DNA of 64,000 bases from Phallus indusiatus (taxonomy: Eukaryota > Basidiomycota > Agaricomycetes > Phallales > Phallaceae). The notes beneath the pieces are model-generated. The model was not told where the DNA came from. It did not search any database and was given only the letters and a program-made list of their open reading frames with translations. The stretch lies in NCBI GenBank assembly GCA_027605045.1, contig JAQFWX010000008.1:124001-188000 (forward strand). The letters are read 5' to 3'. Numbering within the stretch: position 1 is the first letter of the stretch; every line of letters begins with the position of its first letter. The position numbers and the translations under genes are program-made. Below, one piece after another: positions 13,801 through 26,432 of this stretch.

Positions 13801-15764
13801 TGATGCTGCGTTTGCTGGTGTTGAGCGTATCCGCCACTGCTACCAGCCTGACTTTGACCCTGCCCCTGCCCTCGTGCCTGTGCTTGCCCTTGACTCGGTG
13901 TTCTTCGCGTTTGTAGTGACTGTTGAGAGTTGGATGAAGAAGGTATTACAAAAGGTGTACGATAAGGCGACTGAGACTGAGAATGGGATTGTAATTCCTG
14001 TTCTCGAGAATATAACGACTGAGAACGCGAAATAGGTAAATTGGGAGGCTCATTCCTGACCAATTCAGGACTGAGTGAGGAAGATTCGCTAGGCGACGGA
14101 GCTGGAACAGACACAGACGCGGTCGATGACGACGTGTGTGGAGCTCCCGGTTGTGGCTGTTGTTGCTGTTGCGACTGCGACTGCGACTGCGATGGCGCGA
14201 CTTGGGCTTGTGTCGCCGTCGCCGTACCCACGTTTACACCGACATCATGAATTGGAACAGACGAAGACGCGTATCGGGACCCACCAGCAGAATAAAAAGC
14301 AGCAGCAGCGAATTCCCTATTCGTCGCAGTTGCACTTTCCGGCGCGCCGGGTGGGGGGGGAGGAGCCCATCCTGATGGCGCGTGCGGATATGAAGGATGA
14401 GCTTGTTGTGCATGAGATTGCGAATGTACGTGAGTGTGAGCTGTTGCGTGTGGATGTGGAGCGCTCGGTAAGCCCGAGGGTATGACGTACGACTGTTGCT
14501 GTTGCTGTTGCTGTGAGTAGGGCTGAGTCTGATGTGAGGGTGAATGCAACATTGAATGCTGCTGCTGCTGCTGTGGTATTGAATACGGAACCTGATGCGC
14601 GTATGATTGTTGAGTATTTTGACTCGAGCGTATCGGTCCAACTACAGACTGTGAAGGTTCACCGAGGTACTGATGGTACGTTACAGCGGGGTAAGACGTG
14701 GAACGCATCCGCGGCTGCTGCTGCTGAATATGGGACTGGGGGTGATGTTGTGAGGGTGGAGACGAAGGTGGTTGATAATGCGCATAAGGAGAGGAAGAAA
14801 GGGGTGCGGGAGCTGGGACAGACGGAGGAGTTGAATAAGACGCATATGCGTAATGCTGTTGTTGTTGCTGTTGTTGCTGTTGCTGTTGCTGTTGATAGAG
14901 ATGTCTGGCGTCGTGCTGGTGCTGTATGGGTATCTCATCCCGTTGTGATGACGTCGGGTGAGTGGGAGGATATGCTAGCATAGTTCGACGTGAATGGGAC
15001 GCAGCAGATGGTCCGCCAGATGGTCCAGCCGCTGCGCCTCCTCCTCCTCCTCCTCCCGCGGACGTCGTTCCCGGTCCCAGTGCGCCTTGTAAGGAGTCGT
15101 AGTGAACGATACCTCCCGCGGTGGCCGCCGCCGCCGCCGTCGTAGTCGTAGTCGCCGCGTGGCTTTCCTCGGAGGAATGTTGATGTTGAGGAGTGGAATA
15201 CTGGTGCTGGTGCTGGTGCTGGTGCTGGAGAGATTGGTGCTGAGACTGGGGATGCGGTGGTTGAGCTTGGCTCGGGTCCGGGTACGGTTGTTGACCACGG
15301 TTATTATTATTGTTATTCTGAGGATGCTGCTGGTGTAGCGACATCTCTTCAAAAGGGGTAAATCCGACTCGTTCATTATTCAGTCGCGACAACGCATGCT
15401 AAGTAGAACCGCGTATCATTAGTAAACCCATCCTCAAACATGGTTACAGAATGAAAAAAAAGGGAAAAAAAAAAAGAATTGAAAAGGCCAAAAAAAAAAA
15501 AAAGAAGAACTTGAAAGAGGCGCGACGCGTTCGAGATTTCTGAACACGAGCAAACGAAAGTATATTGGGTACACGAGTTGAGGGAACGAGGCTCAGGATG
15601 GGATGATGATAGAATGAGGCAAAGAAGGAATATAGTTATTTGAACGAGCACGTCGCACGTCGCACTCACCTCCTGCACAGCTGATAAGGACGCGCTGGCC
15701 GTCAAAGAAGCAGATTCGATTGAGGGTTCGTGGTCAAAAGCGATCTCGTTAAACGTTTCGGCCA
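10844..15764 (-). CDS. Large GATA-type zinc-finger transcription factor (WC-2-like finger)
   Basis: Exons on the minus strand: 15764-15670, 15398-13134, 13030-12481, 12419-12357, 12294-12167, 11880-11778, 11527-11481 and 11404-10844, about 1270 residues. Near residue 1050 is one GATA finger: CLGCGATATPEWRRGPL, then PRTLCNACGLVYAKL followed by IKKR. The cysteine spacing is C-X2-C-X18-C-X2-C, the class found in WC-2 and related fungal regulators. The finger is split by two introns, and the joins rebuild the motif exactly. The ~755-codon exon is almost all Gln/Ser/Pro/Thr/His-rich with a poly-Gln tract. The last exon is Ala/Gly/Ser-rich with an acidic tail. I see no PAS domain, so a role in a WC-1/WC-2 light complex is only possible, not shown. 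The 5' end is uncertain: a splice acceptor gives TG-GCC-GAA, so the ATG could be split by an intron, and the next in-frame ATG is at 15344. Confidence 0.75.
11974..12025. repeat. Imperfect ATGA/GGAT tetranucleotide repeat in an intron
   Basis: A short run of ATGAATG- and GGATGGAT-type units. It lies in the intron between the fifth and sixth exons of the GATA gene on the minus strand. Confidence 0.6.
14855..14893 (-). repeat. CAG/CAA tract encoding 13 glutamines in the GATA factor
   Basis: Mixed CAA/CAG codons read on the minus strand give 13 consecutive Gln in the long second exon. Several shorter Gln runs flank it. Confidence 0.9.
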
Positions 15765-18328
15765 CTTACTAGTACAAGCAATTCTTCGGGGTTCTTTGGC
15801 CCAAAAATAATAATTAAAAAGATATGATATGTAAGTTTTGGATTTATGGATAATATGTAGATATTAGGTTTGCCGGGGAAAAGGTTGGACGGGAGGGGGG
15901 AAAAGAAGATATTGGCCTCCTGAGTTGTTGCTTTTCGAGTTTCTGTTTCTGCTGAAATCCAAAGTAGTTGGCTCGGGCTACTAGTAGGAGGAACGACTAG
16001 ACTGACAAAATGAATTTCATTAGTCCATAAACGAAAAAGCGCAAATAATTTATAAACTAAAAAAGAAATAAATTTTAATATAATTATAAATATCGAATAT
16101 GATATCATCTAAAATATTTTTTTTCGCATCACTGTTTGTGCTTGGCCGAATTATAATAAAGACTGGCCCCTCCGCCCGCCCTCAACAGTTTTTAAACGCG
16201 GCACACAGAACAAATCAAAATGTAAATTGAATACGTGGTGCAAAACTTACGATATGATAATAACGATGACAATAATAATAATATATATAATATAAAAATA
16301 TATTATATGTAATAGAATACGGGACGTATGTCCGATGAATGAAGTGTCGAGAACGTCGCGGGCAGGGAGTTGGTGTTGTATGCAGTGGACCAAGGCCGCC
16401 AGCGCCAGCTCTGGATTTGCCAGGTCTGTGATTGTTTTCTTTTCCTTCTGAAAGAAGGTGTTCCGTTGGGATGGTGGTTTTCTCTCGGCTAAATAAAAGT
16501 GTGATGTTGCGAAGAAAGAGTGCTTGAGAAGAAGGGAAGGGACAAAGAAGCGCAGAATGCAGAGTAGCAGGGCCGGCGTGGGTGGAAAGGACAAGCGATG
16601 GCGAAAGATGCCAGGCACAAAAACAGCACCAATCATCAATTCACGCGTTTCCATAAATTCTATTAAAAACGTGACAATGCAAGACACGTGAGCGTGACTG
16701 ACGTAAAAATAGCCCATTTCGAGCTTAGGACACTCCCCCGGCGTGCCACAAACAAAGCCACATTATTATATATATATCTGAGACAATTCAAAAAAATTAT
16801 ATATAAAATAAAAAAAAATATACACAAAAATAAAAATGCAACTATGCAACTTGCTGCTTGAAGTAAAGAGTGAAACGGTGAACCATTGCCAAATTGCTCA
16901 ATCATGCAACCCTTCATACCTAAGACGAAAAAAAGAATCCATTCTCAGCTTCGTGGTGGTGCGCCGGGCTCAGAGCTTCCAAAAGCTGCGCTTCGAGCCT
17001 GACTCCGAAATCCGACATCCGAGACATCCGAAGTCCATGTCCGAACCGCATCCGAGTCTCCGCCATGATTCACGCAGAAGCCATAAAAATAAATATATGT
17101 AAGGCAGCACCGCATATACATACAGTGTACATACGTACTTGCATATCCACAAATATCTATTGTATGTGCCGTACCAAACTGCTTTGAAATCCCCGCCAGA
17201 CTAGGAAATTGCGTTACTCACTCAACTACATTTATGTACCATCCATCAATGTTGGCCACAAAAACTAGTTTTGTATTGATGGCATTCCTAGGAAGCTCAA
17301 AAGCTTTCAAATTCTCCCAAGCCGAACTGTCAGCCGCTGGCATTTACTATGCAATGCAGTCAAATGATGTCAGCCTTTGAAGGATCCGCTGAGAAGTTTC
17401 TTTCCCCATGTTGACTGTGCCAGATTCTCATTGGCTTAAAAGACACCGGATCTCACATAACGTCCGAGCAACCCGACACGCTCAAATTCAAATGCTGAGT
17501 AAGAAAGTGATTTACCCAGAGGGAAAAAAGAAAAAAAGGGAAGGGCAAAGGGAAAAACAACCAGAATACGGATTTAAAATTGCTATCTCCACTGGCAACC
17601 GCGAATGACATCTGTAGCCAGAATAAACCATATTTTTTTTCTGAATGGGTGGAATCACATCAAACAGAGATAATAACGCGCACACACACTGAAACGACAG
17701 ATGATGCGCGTACTAATATGTATGTGTCGGGTAAATCTGGCTTAGACTTACTATGTATAAACTTCGGCTGCCGATAGTCCGTGTGTCAGTCCATAATAGT
17801 AATATACGTATACGAGTCATGATGGCATATACAACCGTAGCAAAGAAAAAGAATATTGCAATCAGATGGAAAGCAAAGCAATGGTTAGTCAAAAAAAAAA
17901 TGAAACAAAAAAAATTGTGGCTTGTGGCTTGTGGCTTGATATTCCATGTGCAAAGTGTTTGATGCATGCGTTTGGTGGGTTGGTTGTTTGTTGGAGAAGG
18001 GGGGAATAAAAGACGGGGGGAATCAAGAAAGGGAAAGTGATAGATGGGCGATGAATGAGGAAAGTGAAATAAATGGGGGTCAGAAGGAATGACTGGATGG
18101 TTTGACTTATAATTATGTCAAAGATTCATGAAAAGAAAAGTAAGGTATCGAACGAAAAAATGAAGCAAGAAGTAAAGGATAAAGGGAAACATGATCGGAA
18201 ACAACACTCGCAAAGAGCTTAAAACGAAAAAAAGGTAACAAAACAAAAACAAAAGTAAGAAAGAAGGGGGGTGGGGCGGAAAACATAGTCAAAATTTGAA
18301 AAAGGCTTGAAGATTGCAACCTGAAATC
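15765..18328. other. Intergenic between the GATA gene (5') and the unknown minus-strand gene (3')
   Basis: No convincing coding exon is seen. The plus strand is A/G-rich around 15420-16720 and again at 17950-18320, next to the two minus-strand genes. Very AT-rich runs occur at 16250-16320 and 16760-16830. One or more 5' UTR exons of the GATA gene may lie here: a GTAAGT donor on the minus strand is visible at about 16251, but no start codon can be linked to it with confidence. Confidence 0.45.
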
Positions 18329-21300
18329 CTACTTCCCATGCGAATAAGCATGATGGTGATCAAGCCCATGCCCATGTTCATGTTCGTGAGGATGATGATA
18401 ATGTTGCCCATGATAACCATGATAATGCCCACCACCACCACCAACACCGTCCCTCTCCCTCTCACTAAAATGCTCATGATACTCCTGATCAATCTCATGC
18501 TCCCTATCCTCAAAATACTCTTCACCATCCGCACCACCACCACCTCCACCTCCACCTCCACCAGGCGAATCATACTCATCTCCATCCCCATCCCCATCCA
18601 ACTCAACACCATTCCCCCCTCCACCACCTGCACCATTCTTAACATGAACGTTACCATTGTTGCCACCACCGTTATTGTTATTGTTATTGTTGTTGCTGTT
18701 GGTATTACCACCCGCAAAACGCGTCCCACTAGCAGCAGCAGCAGCCCTCTCCCTCGCCCTCCTCCTCCGATTCAGAATCTTCTTTCTCCACTTGATAGCC
18801 CTCCTAAAAGACGCATCGTCCCCGTAAAACAGGTAATACTCGCAGAACGGACAAATCCATTCGTCTTCCGGAAGAATCAGCGGAATTGCATTCCCAGCTC
18901 CAGTTCCAGCGTTATGGTTGTTGTTGTTACTGCCAGTTTGCACAGAAGAAGTACGAGGAGAAGATACAGACAACGGAGAATCCCGTCCACGTCCATGTCC
19001 TCCACCACCACCATTAGACGTCACATTCCCGTTTTTCGTTTTTCTTCGTCTAGATTTTACAGCATCCTTCGGCGCAATCTCAGCAGTCAAAAACAAAACA
19101 GGGAGAGGACTCAAAAGTCCTAACGAGGGCGGTCCAAGCCCGTACCCATTATAAGGAGACGAATTATGACCGCCACCATTTCCACCGCCACCGCCACCTC
19201 CACCGCCCGGAGAAGAATACGGCAATCTAGAAGGAACATAGTTCCTCAAATGATGCGGATTAGACGCATTAGCCAACGCGGATCGTTTTTTCTTCTTAGC
19301 ACGCGATTTCGAGGGTGGTGTGTTATTAGGACTCGTCCCAGTAGACAACGGCGTCGACATAATATTATCCTCGACGGCATTATGATACTTGTTGCCTGTA
19401 GAATTGGAATTTCGTCCTCCCGAATTCTTAGTCGGAGTAGTAGTCGTAGTCGTCGTCGTCGTCGTCGTTGTGGTCGTAACACCATTCGGGACAGCCGCTG
19501 AATCGGTGGTCTTCTTCCCAACAATACGTTTAGTACTTTTGCCATTTGGAGTATGATTCAAATTCGTCTGATGATGCTGCTGATTCTGCAACTTCGCTTT
19601 CGCCTGAGCTTGTGCTTGCGCCCGAGCCTGCGCGTGCGCTTGTTGTTGTCTCGCAGTAGCAGCAGCTTCAGCGGCTTTCGCAGCCTGCTTCGATAGCTCA
19701 GACTCGAACCTCGCATGTAGAACTGCTACTTCTTCGCGTGTTGATATTAACCGTTCAGAAGCTATTTATCATTTTTTAAAAAAAATCAGATTATCTCACA
19801 GAAAGAGATGTGTGATTCAAAACTCACTCAAACTGGGACACGCGAATGTAAAATCACCACGAGGTAACAAAACATCACGTTCTTTACTCCTGGACGACGC
19901 ATCGGCGTTAGTATTAGAATCAACAACTCCCAAAGGTGGACCACGCAAACTCGGAGCCGGAGCCGGAATAGGTGTATGCGGCGTATCAGTGTTGCTCGGA
20001 CGACTCAAATTCGAGTTCGAGTTCGAAGGGGAAGAACCGCTCCCATTTCCATTAGCTTTTCTTCGTCGCCTTTTGTCTTTTTCAATAACAAATCCGTATC
20101 CATTCATGTAAGAAAGCGGGAGATTCTCTTTTCCAGCAGCGGCAGTAGCACCACCACCACCACCACCCACACCACCAGACGTCCAAACTCCTCCTCCTCC
20201 CCCTCCTCCAGTAGCACCGCCTCCTCCGTAACCTCCACCACCGTTTCCACCACTACCACCACCACCACTAATGGCCTTCTTCTCCAAATTCCCATTAGCT
20301 CCAAGCCCAAGCCCAATATACCGCGCCGAAAGAGCTTGATCGAGTGCAAGAGGATCACCATGAGATAACGCGCCTAGTACAGCCGCCAACTGTCGTTTTC
20401 TCGTTTTAAGCAAATCTTTATGTTGTAATCCCGCTAAAGTAGCCGCCGACGTTTTGTTTTTGTGGATTATGAACGGCACGTGGGGGATTGGAGAAGTGAA
20501 CGTTTGACCATTACCTCCTCCTCCACCGATTGTTGAAGATACTGCAGACGAATTGGTGAGTGTTGAAGGTTGACCGTTATGATGATGCGATTGCTGAGGT
20601 GTTATTGCCGAATCTTTGATTTTGTATATGTCAGACAAAATTGTTTGCTTTATCACGTCAATTCAAAGAGAATCACAACACAATTCTCACCTCCACCACC
20701 TGGATCATCATCCCCCGTATCTCCCATCTGTTGTGTATACCCATACGGATACACATAAGACTGATTCACACTTCCCCCGCCTCCACCAACACTACCATTC
20801 CCCATACCTACACCCATACCTGACAACGACGAGAACAACCCTCCCCCTCCACCACCACTCCCTCCTCCACCTCCTCCATGATGACTACTAGAATGTCCAT
20901 ATCCATTCGCAGCAGGAACTTTTCTTTTCTTCGTGTTTCCAGGATGTTGAAGATGATCAACATAGTCCCCATCTCCATGATCGTCTTCATCCGTCGGGCC
21001 AACGGGTATCGCAAACCCTCCCGGGTATTCTGATATCGATAGCGGATGGTGATGCAGTGATAGTGGCAGAGGAAATGACATTTGAGTTTGAGGTTGACCT
21101 TGACTTTGAGATTGAAGTTGTGATTGTGGTATTGGCATTGGTGTTGTACTTGAATTGGACCAGTCCGATGATGTACCGTTGTTATTGGTATTGATATTGT
21201 TGTTTGTGTGGGTATCACTCTCGATGGTACCAGTAACTGGCGTCAGGGAACTTATATTACTTCCTCCCGTCCCCGTCCCCGTTCCTGCTGCCGTTCCGCC

Positions 21301-22029
21301 TCCTACTCCTCCTCCTCCCGCCATAATCGAACCAATAGATCCCAGCCCCATTCTAAACAAATCTTGCATGCCCATTCCAACATTATTAAGCATGGACATC
21401 GAAAGCGGGACGGACATCGGTATATAATACGACGGGAAAGATTGCTGCTGTTGTTGCTGTTGATGTTGTTGGTGCTGTGTCGGAGATGACGAATGAGGAG
21501 ATGACGTCGGAGTAGAGATCGTCCCAGAAGGAGTGCTCGCCGCCGTCGCTGTTGTTGTTGTTATTGTTGTCATAGCACCGGCTGACATCGCGGATGATGC
21601 CATCGGACCCGAGGTCGGAATGTCGTGATCGAGGGCAGAGAGCGTTGGTGCTGTTGCTGTAGCTGAGGCTGACAGAAGCGCAGCATGGTGATTAAGCGCC
21701 GCCAATCCCGCGGTAGACGTTACAGTCGCAGCTGTTGTTGTAGTCGTCGCTGTTGTTGTCGATGCTGTCGTGGCAGCCATTCCGCGCTGGTACTCCAACA
21801 AGTCCGACATAGACCCCATACTACCCATGTTAATACCCATGCCCATAGCCATAGCCATATTCATGTTCACCCCCATGTTCCCCATTGCCATCGTCATATC
21901 CACCATGGAAGGATTGCCACCCAACGAGACCGACATCGCAGAAGTCCGTCTTCGTTTAGGCAGAGGCTTTACCCTTCTGAGGGGCGGAAATTCCGGAACG
22001 TCGAAGATGGGCGATGAGTTTCGATACAT
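18329..22029 (-). CDS. Large low-complexity protein of unknown function with CPFC motif
   Basis: Three exons on the minus strand, 22029-20691, 20613-19828 and 19761-18329, join in phase to 1185 residues; the ATG begins the open frame. I do not recognise a named family. Most of the protein is Ser/Thr/Gly/Asn-rich with long Gly runs. Ordered-looking islands are: a basic N-terminus (PLRRVKPLPKRRRTS); LLKTRKRQLAAVLGALSHGD in the middle; DFTFACPSLS joined across the second intron to a predicted Ala/Gln-rich helix (REEVAVLHARFESELSKQA); and a C-terminal island LFLTAEIAPKDAVKSRRRK, EWICPFCEYYLFYGD, RAIKWRKKILNRRRRARER. The single CxxC pair is too little for a zinc site on its own. Basic clusters suggest a nuclear protein; that is inference. 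Both introns have good consensus and restore the frame. Confidence 0.7.
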
Positions 22030-25000
22030 CTCGATGAAGTGTTGTTGTTGAGTGATATATTATACCACCCTATTTCTACAGCGGTTTTTTTTTCCTTCCT
22101 CACAAATCCTTATTAGTTGTACCCACAGTTCGATCGACTGTGTCTGTCGAGACGTTGTAGTTGTAGTTTTGTAGTATGGAGGTGGCAAAGGTAATGAATC
22201 GATGCTGGATCTGAATCTGAAAGGTTTTTTTTTGAAATAAAAAGAGAGAGTGGAGAAAGTGTGTATACGTGTTACGTGGTTGGTATTAGCCGTTGAAATC
22301 CGTCCTGACCAGTTTGATAGACTGACCTGCGCTGTGATATATATCCGAAGATATTGCAATATGTTTGCAGTGTGCTAAGCAATATGGATATGGTGAGTTT
22401 GTGAATTTATGTGGTTGAGCGGGCAGAAAAGAGCCGCAAGGACTGACGAATGAGAAACGGAAGAATGGATGATGTGAAGGAAGTGGGAAGAGATGTGTGT
22501 GGTGATGACTTCCGCAGAGGAAAAGCAGAGACTGGGTTAACTTTGGTCTAGACTTTGCCCGTTCCGTTCAAATCAACGAAATGAGAAGAAAAACAGTCTT
22601 TTTTTTTGTTTTGAAGAGATGGTTTTTTGCAGTCAACGTGGTACTTTGGTGTCGACCGTCTTGCTCACGTCACTTCCGGGGTGTGTACGTAAACACTGTG
22701 TACACTCTATTCTTATAACATACTGTGTAAATGAACCAATTGTATCATCAAAATATAATCTCAAATGGTTTGTATCGTGCCATCTAACGCTGTTATATAT
22801 TCTTCCCTAAGTATATCTTTTGAAAAATTCGAAGGAAAGGATTTTTCACTCTCTTTTCCTTCCGGTGAACCCGCAGGCCTACCACCTTACGACACACACG
22901 GCACCCCGAAACAGCCGAGAGATCGTATACTCGGCTGAAAAACCCTTCGAGGCCCTTTGAGCGTGCATCAGACAAAACCTGAGAATTCTACAAAGTCAAT
23001 CACTACGCTTTGATCTCGCTGACGTGTTCAGTGTACGGATCCTATGCGTCTAATAATACACTGCCCTCAATATCAATATCGCAATATCGCAGCTGAGATA
23101 GAGACTCCAATCGAATAGGCACGAACGAAATAAACTCTCGGAGGGAGCATCCTGATTGGGTATATGTACACGCATGATACTTTACCGTAGAGAATTGCCA
23201 ATCGCCTTACTTTCATATACATGTATTGCACATGACCGTTCTTGTTCTCCTGGCACAAAGTGAGCTTCTGTGCTGCAGCGGGTAAACCATTTCATCTGAC
23301 AACTTTGGTGAAGCTTCTTCGGATATGAGTCATGCAATGACCATGCCATCCATTGCACTCGGAACCCTCCTTGACACCTCTGGCTGGAATCTACTGTCAT
23401 CATTTCCAATTGGCTTGTGAAACGACTTTCAAAGGTCCTGTGAGTCAGTTTTGGACGGGCAGCAAGAATATCCCTATATAAATAATGAAAGTTAGGAGAA
23501 TGCAGCCGGACATTGTTGGCAGACTTCGACATGTCAGTGTCAGTGTCAGTGGTCAGTGCAAGAATCAGATTCAAAACCCAGTCGCTAGTTTGGAGGGAGG
23601 GGGCGTGACCGCGTGACTATGATAAAACCGCTTGACCTTAGCTCGACCCTTGTTAGCTTCAATAACTGACAACGAGGCTGCCTGACAGTGCCTGCAAGTG
23701 CCTTTATCAAGCCTGGTTAAGTGTGTAACCTCTTCATTACACCCCTTGATCTGACTGAAATTTGCTAGGCACTCATGCGAATCAAGGAAGCAATCTAGAC
23801 CCTCGGTGTCTTTCAATATGAGGAGTGTCCTCGAGTCGTTCAACTTGAAGTCATCTGACAGACGATTATCTTGAACATTTCACTCCACGAGCTTATCATG
23901 AACTTACCTTCCGAGACAACTCCAAACATTACATAAGTTCTGCGAGCTTATAGCAAGCCCGTTGACATCCACCGCATTACATACTATGGAATCATACCTC
24001 AATTGAGTTTAAGTGTTATCACATCAGATAAACTGGCAAGTATATCTTACCACCATGTGATTCCCATACATTGAATTCATAATCATATGGTAGTTATCTT
24101 ACTCGGACTCGGACAATCTTCTTCTATACATTCGATCAACAACAACTTACCATGTCAATTGGCCAGTTGTGCGGCGTGGTTCATAAAAGGAATATGAACC
24201 GCTCATCTTTCGCCAGACCCGCAGTATCGTTGTCTTTTTACATATCATAGGTAAATTGTGTAAGCCAGCTGTGTTTGCTGAGCAATACTAAAATATGTAG
24301 TAATCAAGCTTCTTTCGCGCCACATCTTTGTTGACTGACATTACCTTTTCTCAAGAACCTTTTATCGGACGACTCAGCAGACGTGATATGTAATTTTTTT
24401 GAACGAAAAGAACTCGGATGCACCCGACCAGGTCAGAAAGGTATTGATAGCTATGGTGTACTAAGTATGTAATGGCCTCAATACCTTCATTGAAATCATA
24501 TCTCAATAGTTGGTTCTTAACCGGTCCTGATATACCTTTACCCTCATTCATTCATTAACATTCAATTGAAATGGTTTCATTGAAAGACGTCTTCAACGCC
24601 AGTGGAGCCACAAGACACTAAGTAGTAGCGGTTGTCTGCGCTTTGATTGCCGTTTAGCAGTACGTTTTATATATGCGCTGAACTGTGTGAATTGCAGAAG
24701 TTCAAACCAGTGTTATCTTTTCTTCCAAGCCAACACAAGTGTAACTTCTATGGCAATATATTTGGCAAAATAGGAAACATTGTTTGAGATTCTATCAACA
24801 TTTTAGAAGACATACAGTGAATGCGCGGCGGCGACTATAAACGACAGCTACTGTACTAGTGTCAGAATTGATAAACGATGAACCTGAGAACACCTTGCCG
24901 CCGAAAAACGGCGCCTGCCCTGCTAAATGTTTGAAAAACCCCATCATGCTCGGAGAACTTTCTCGAACAAATTCTCAATGAGCGCAAGAAGCTTTTTTGA

Positions 25001-25382
25001 GGAGAAACAACAACATTCGCGGAACAGCGGAAAGATGAAAATTCCGAACTCGAATCAATCACGGGAATACTGTACTAGTTTCAGTGAGCTATCGGAGTGA
25101 ACTGACTAAGGTCGCCGTCGTACCGCGGCCTCATTAGTAGCCAAATTCCCAAGACATCTCAGTACGATCACAAGCTCGGTTTTAGTATATAAGGCTATCC
25201 TCTCGAAGCACAAGTTCCCGTCTATTTTTACTTCTCCTAACTACAACGCGACTAGCCAGTGACTACTATCCAATTTGAAGAACCACGTAGTATTTTGCCG
25301 TGACTCGGACGTGCTCGATTAGATTATTCACCTTGTCACACTACTAGACCGCGCCACCTTTTTGCTCTTGTCAATTCTCACC
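22030..25382. other. 3.35-kb region without a recognisable gene
   Basis: It lies between two genes that point away from each other: the unknown minus-strand gene and RIB3 on the plus strand. Both promoters should be here. Small open frames, such as minus 23182-23574 and 23571-23843, show no family features and no credible splice partners. No tRNA or transposon signature is seen by eye. Confidence 0.45.
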
Positions 25383-26432
25383 ATGAATTCCCACCAGCAA
25401 TCATTAGACATTGACGAGGAACGTAATTTCAAATTCGACGATATCCAGGAAGCATTGGATGCTTTTAAGAGAGGCGAATTCGTTGTTGTTGTAGATGATG
25501 AAGATCGAGAGAACGAGGGAGATTTGATTTGCGCAGCGAGTTTGTGTACAACGGAGAAGATGGCTTGGATGATTAAACACACTAGGTAAAGTACACTATT
25601 CCACATATACTATAAACACAAACAGTTCTTTCTCAATATCAAGTCTAGTGGATTTATATGCATATCTCTCCCCGCTCCTCGCTTGCAGCAATTAAATATA
25701 CCAATGATGTATCCAGATAATCAAGACAGACACCGCACCGCTTACGCCGTCACAGTAGATTACAAACATGGTGCGCTCATTTTCACTCAACCCAAAGATA
25801 GCTGACGTGTAAAATTCAATCAAGGCACGACTACCGGAATATCAGCTCACGACCGAGCGTTAACATGCCGAATGCTAGCATCCTATCCACCAGTACCACC
25901 ACCACCTTCTTCATCAGTATCCTCTGAAGAGAATACTTCCGCGCTCACGAACGATCATATCTCCAACTCAACATTGCATTCTACCCGTCAAAGCACCAAA
26001 CCCGTCCCTACTCAAGAAGCATTCACACGGCCGGGACATGTAGTCCCGCTACGAGCGCGTCCAGGTGGCGTCTTGGAGCGTAAAGGGCATACAGAAGCCG
26101 CACTAGGTAAGAAATCTCACTCGTATTCAAAAAATTCTCAACCAAATTTTCTGTTCTATTCAGACTTGTGCGTTTTAACCTCCTTACCCCCGCTGGAGTT
26201 CTCTGTGAACTCGTAAATGACGATATCCTGGGTTCAATGGCCCGCCGAGATGATTGCCGCGCCTTCGCTAATCGGTGAAGTCCCTTTTCCTGTCCACAAC
26301 CACATCCATACATATCATGTTTACTCGTCTTCCTTTTCTAGATGGGGACTCAAAATGATATGCATTGACCAAATTATCCACTACCGTCAAAAACATGCGT
26401 CCTATGACTCGTCTTTCACGGTTTTGAAATGA
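25383..26432 (+). CDS. RIB3: 3,4-dihydroxy-2-butanone-4-phosphate synthase, frame broken by one base
   Basis: The enzyme makes the four-carbon unit of riboflavin from ribulose 5-phosphate. Exons: 25383-25585, 25649-25770, 25825-26106, 26164-26274 and 26342-26432. The family motifs are present in order: [15 protein letters not shown] (active-site acids), [35 protein letters not shown] and GHTEAAL-DLC, ending in [15 protein letters not shown]. In exon 4 the frame is correct up to LPP and correct again, one base shifted, from [11 protein letters not shown]. One base seems to be missing in the run CCCCC-G at about 26195; adding it makes all later phases, including the last intron, fit. Two extra codons (IL) sit between NDD and GSMARRDD. 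About 40 extra Pro/Ser/Thr-rich residues separate LTCRMLAS from TRPGH. Either a base-call error in a live gene or a young pseudogene. Confidence 0.85.

Noticed and set aside
16247..16717. Minus-strand 156-codon hydrophobic frame upstream of the GATA gene
   Set aside because: Ends in an AT-dinucleotide run coding Ile/Tyr and has no family features; a 5' UTR exon is a better guess.
18314..19123. Plus-strand 269-codon frame
   Set aside because: Antisense of the Gly/Asn/His-rich last exon of the unknown gene; no protein-like pattern and no splice partners.
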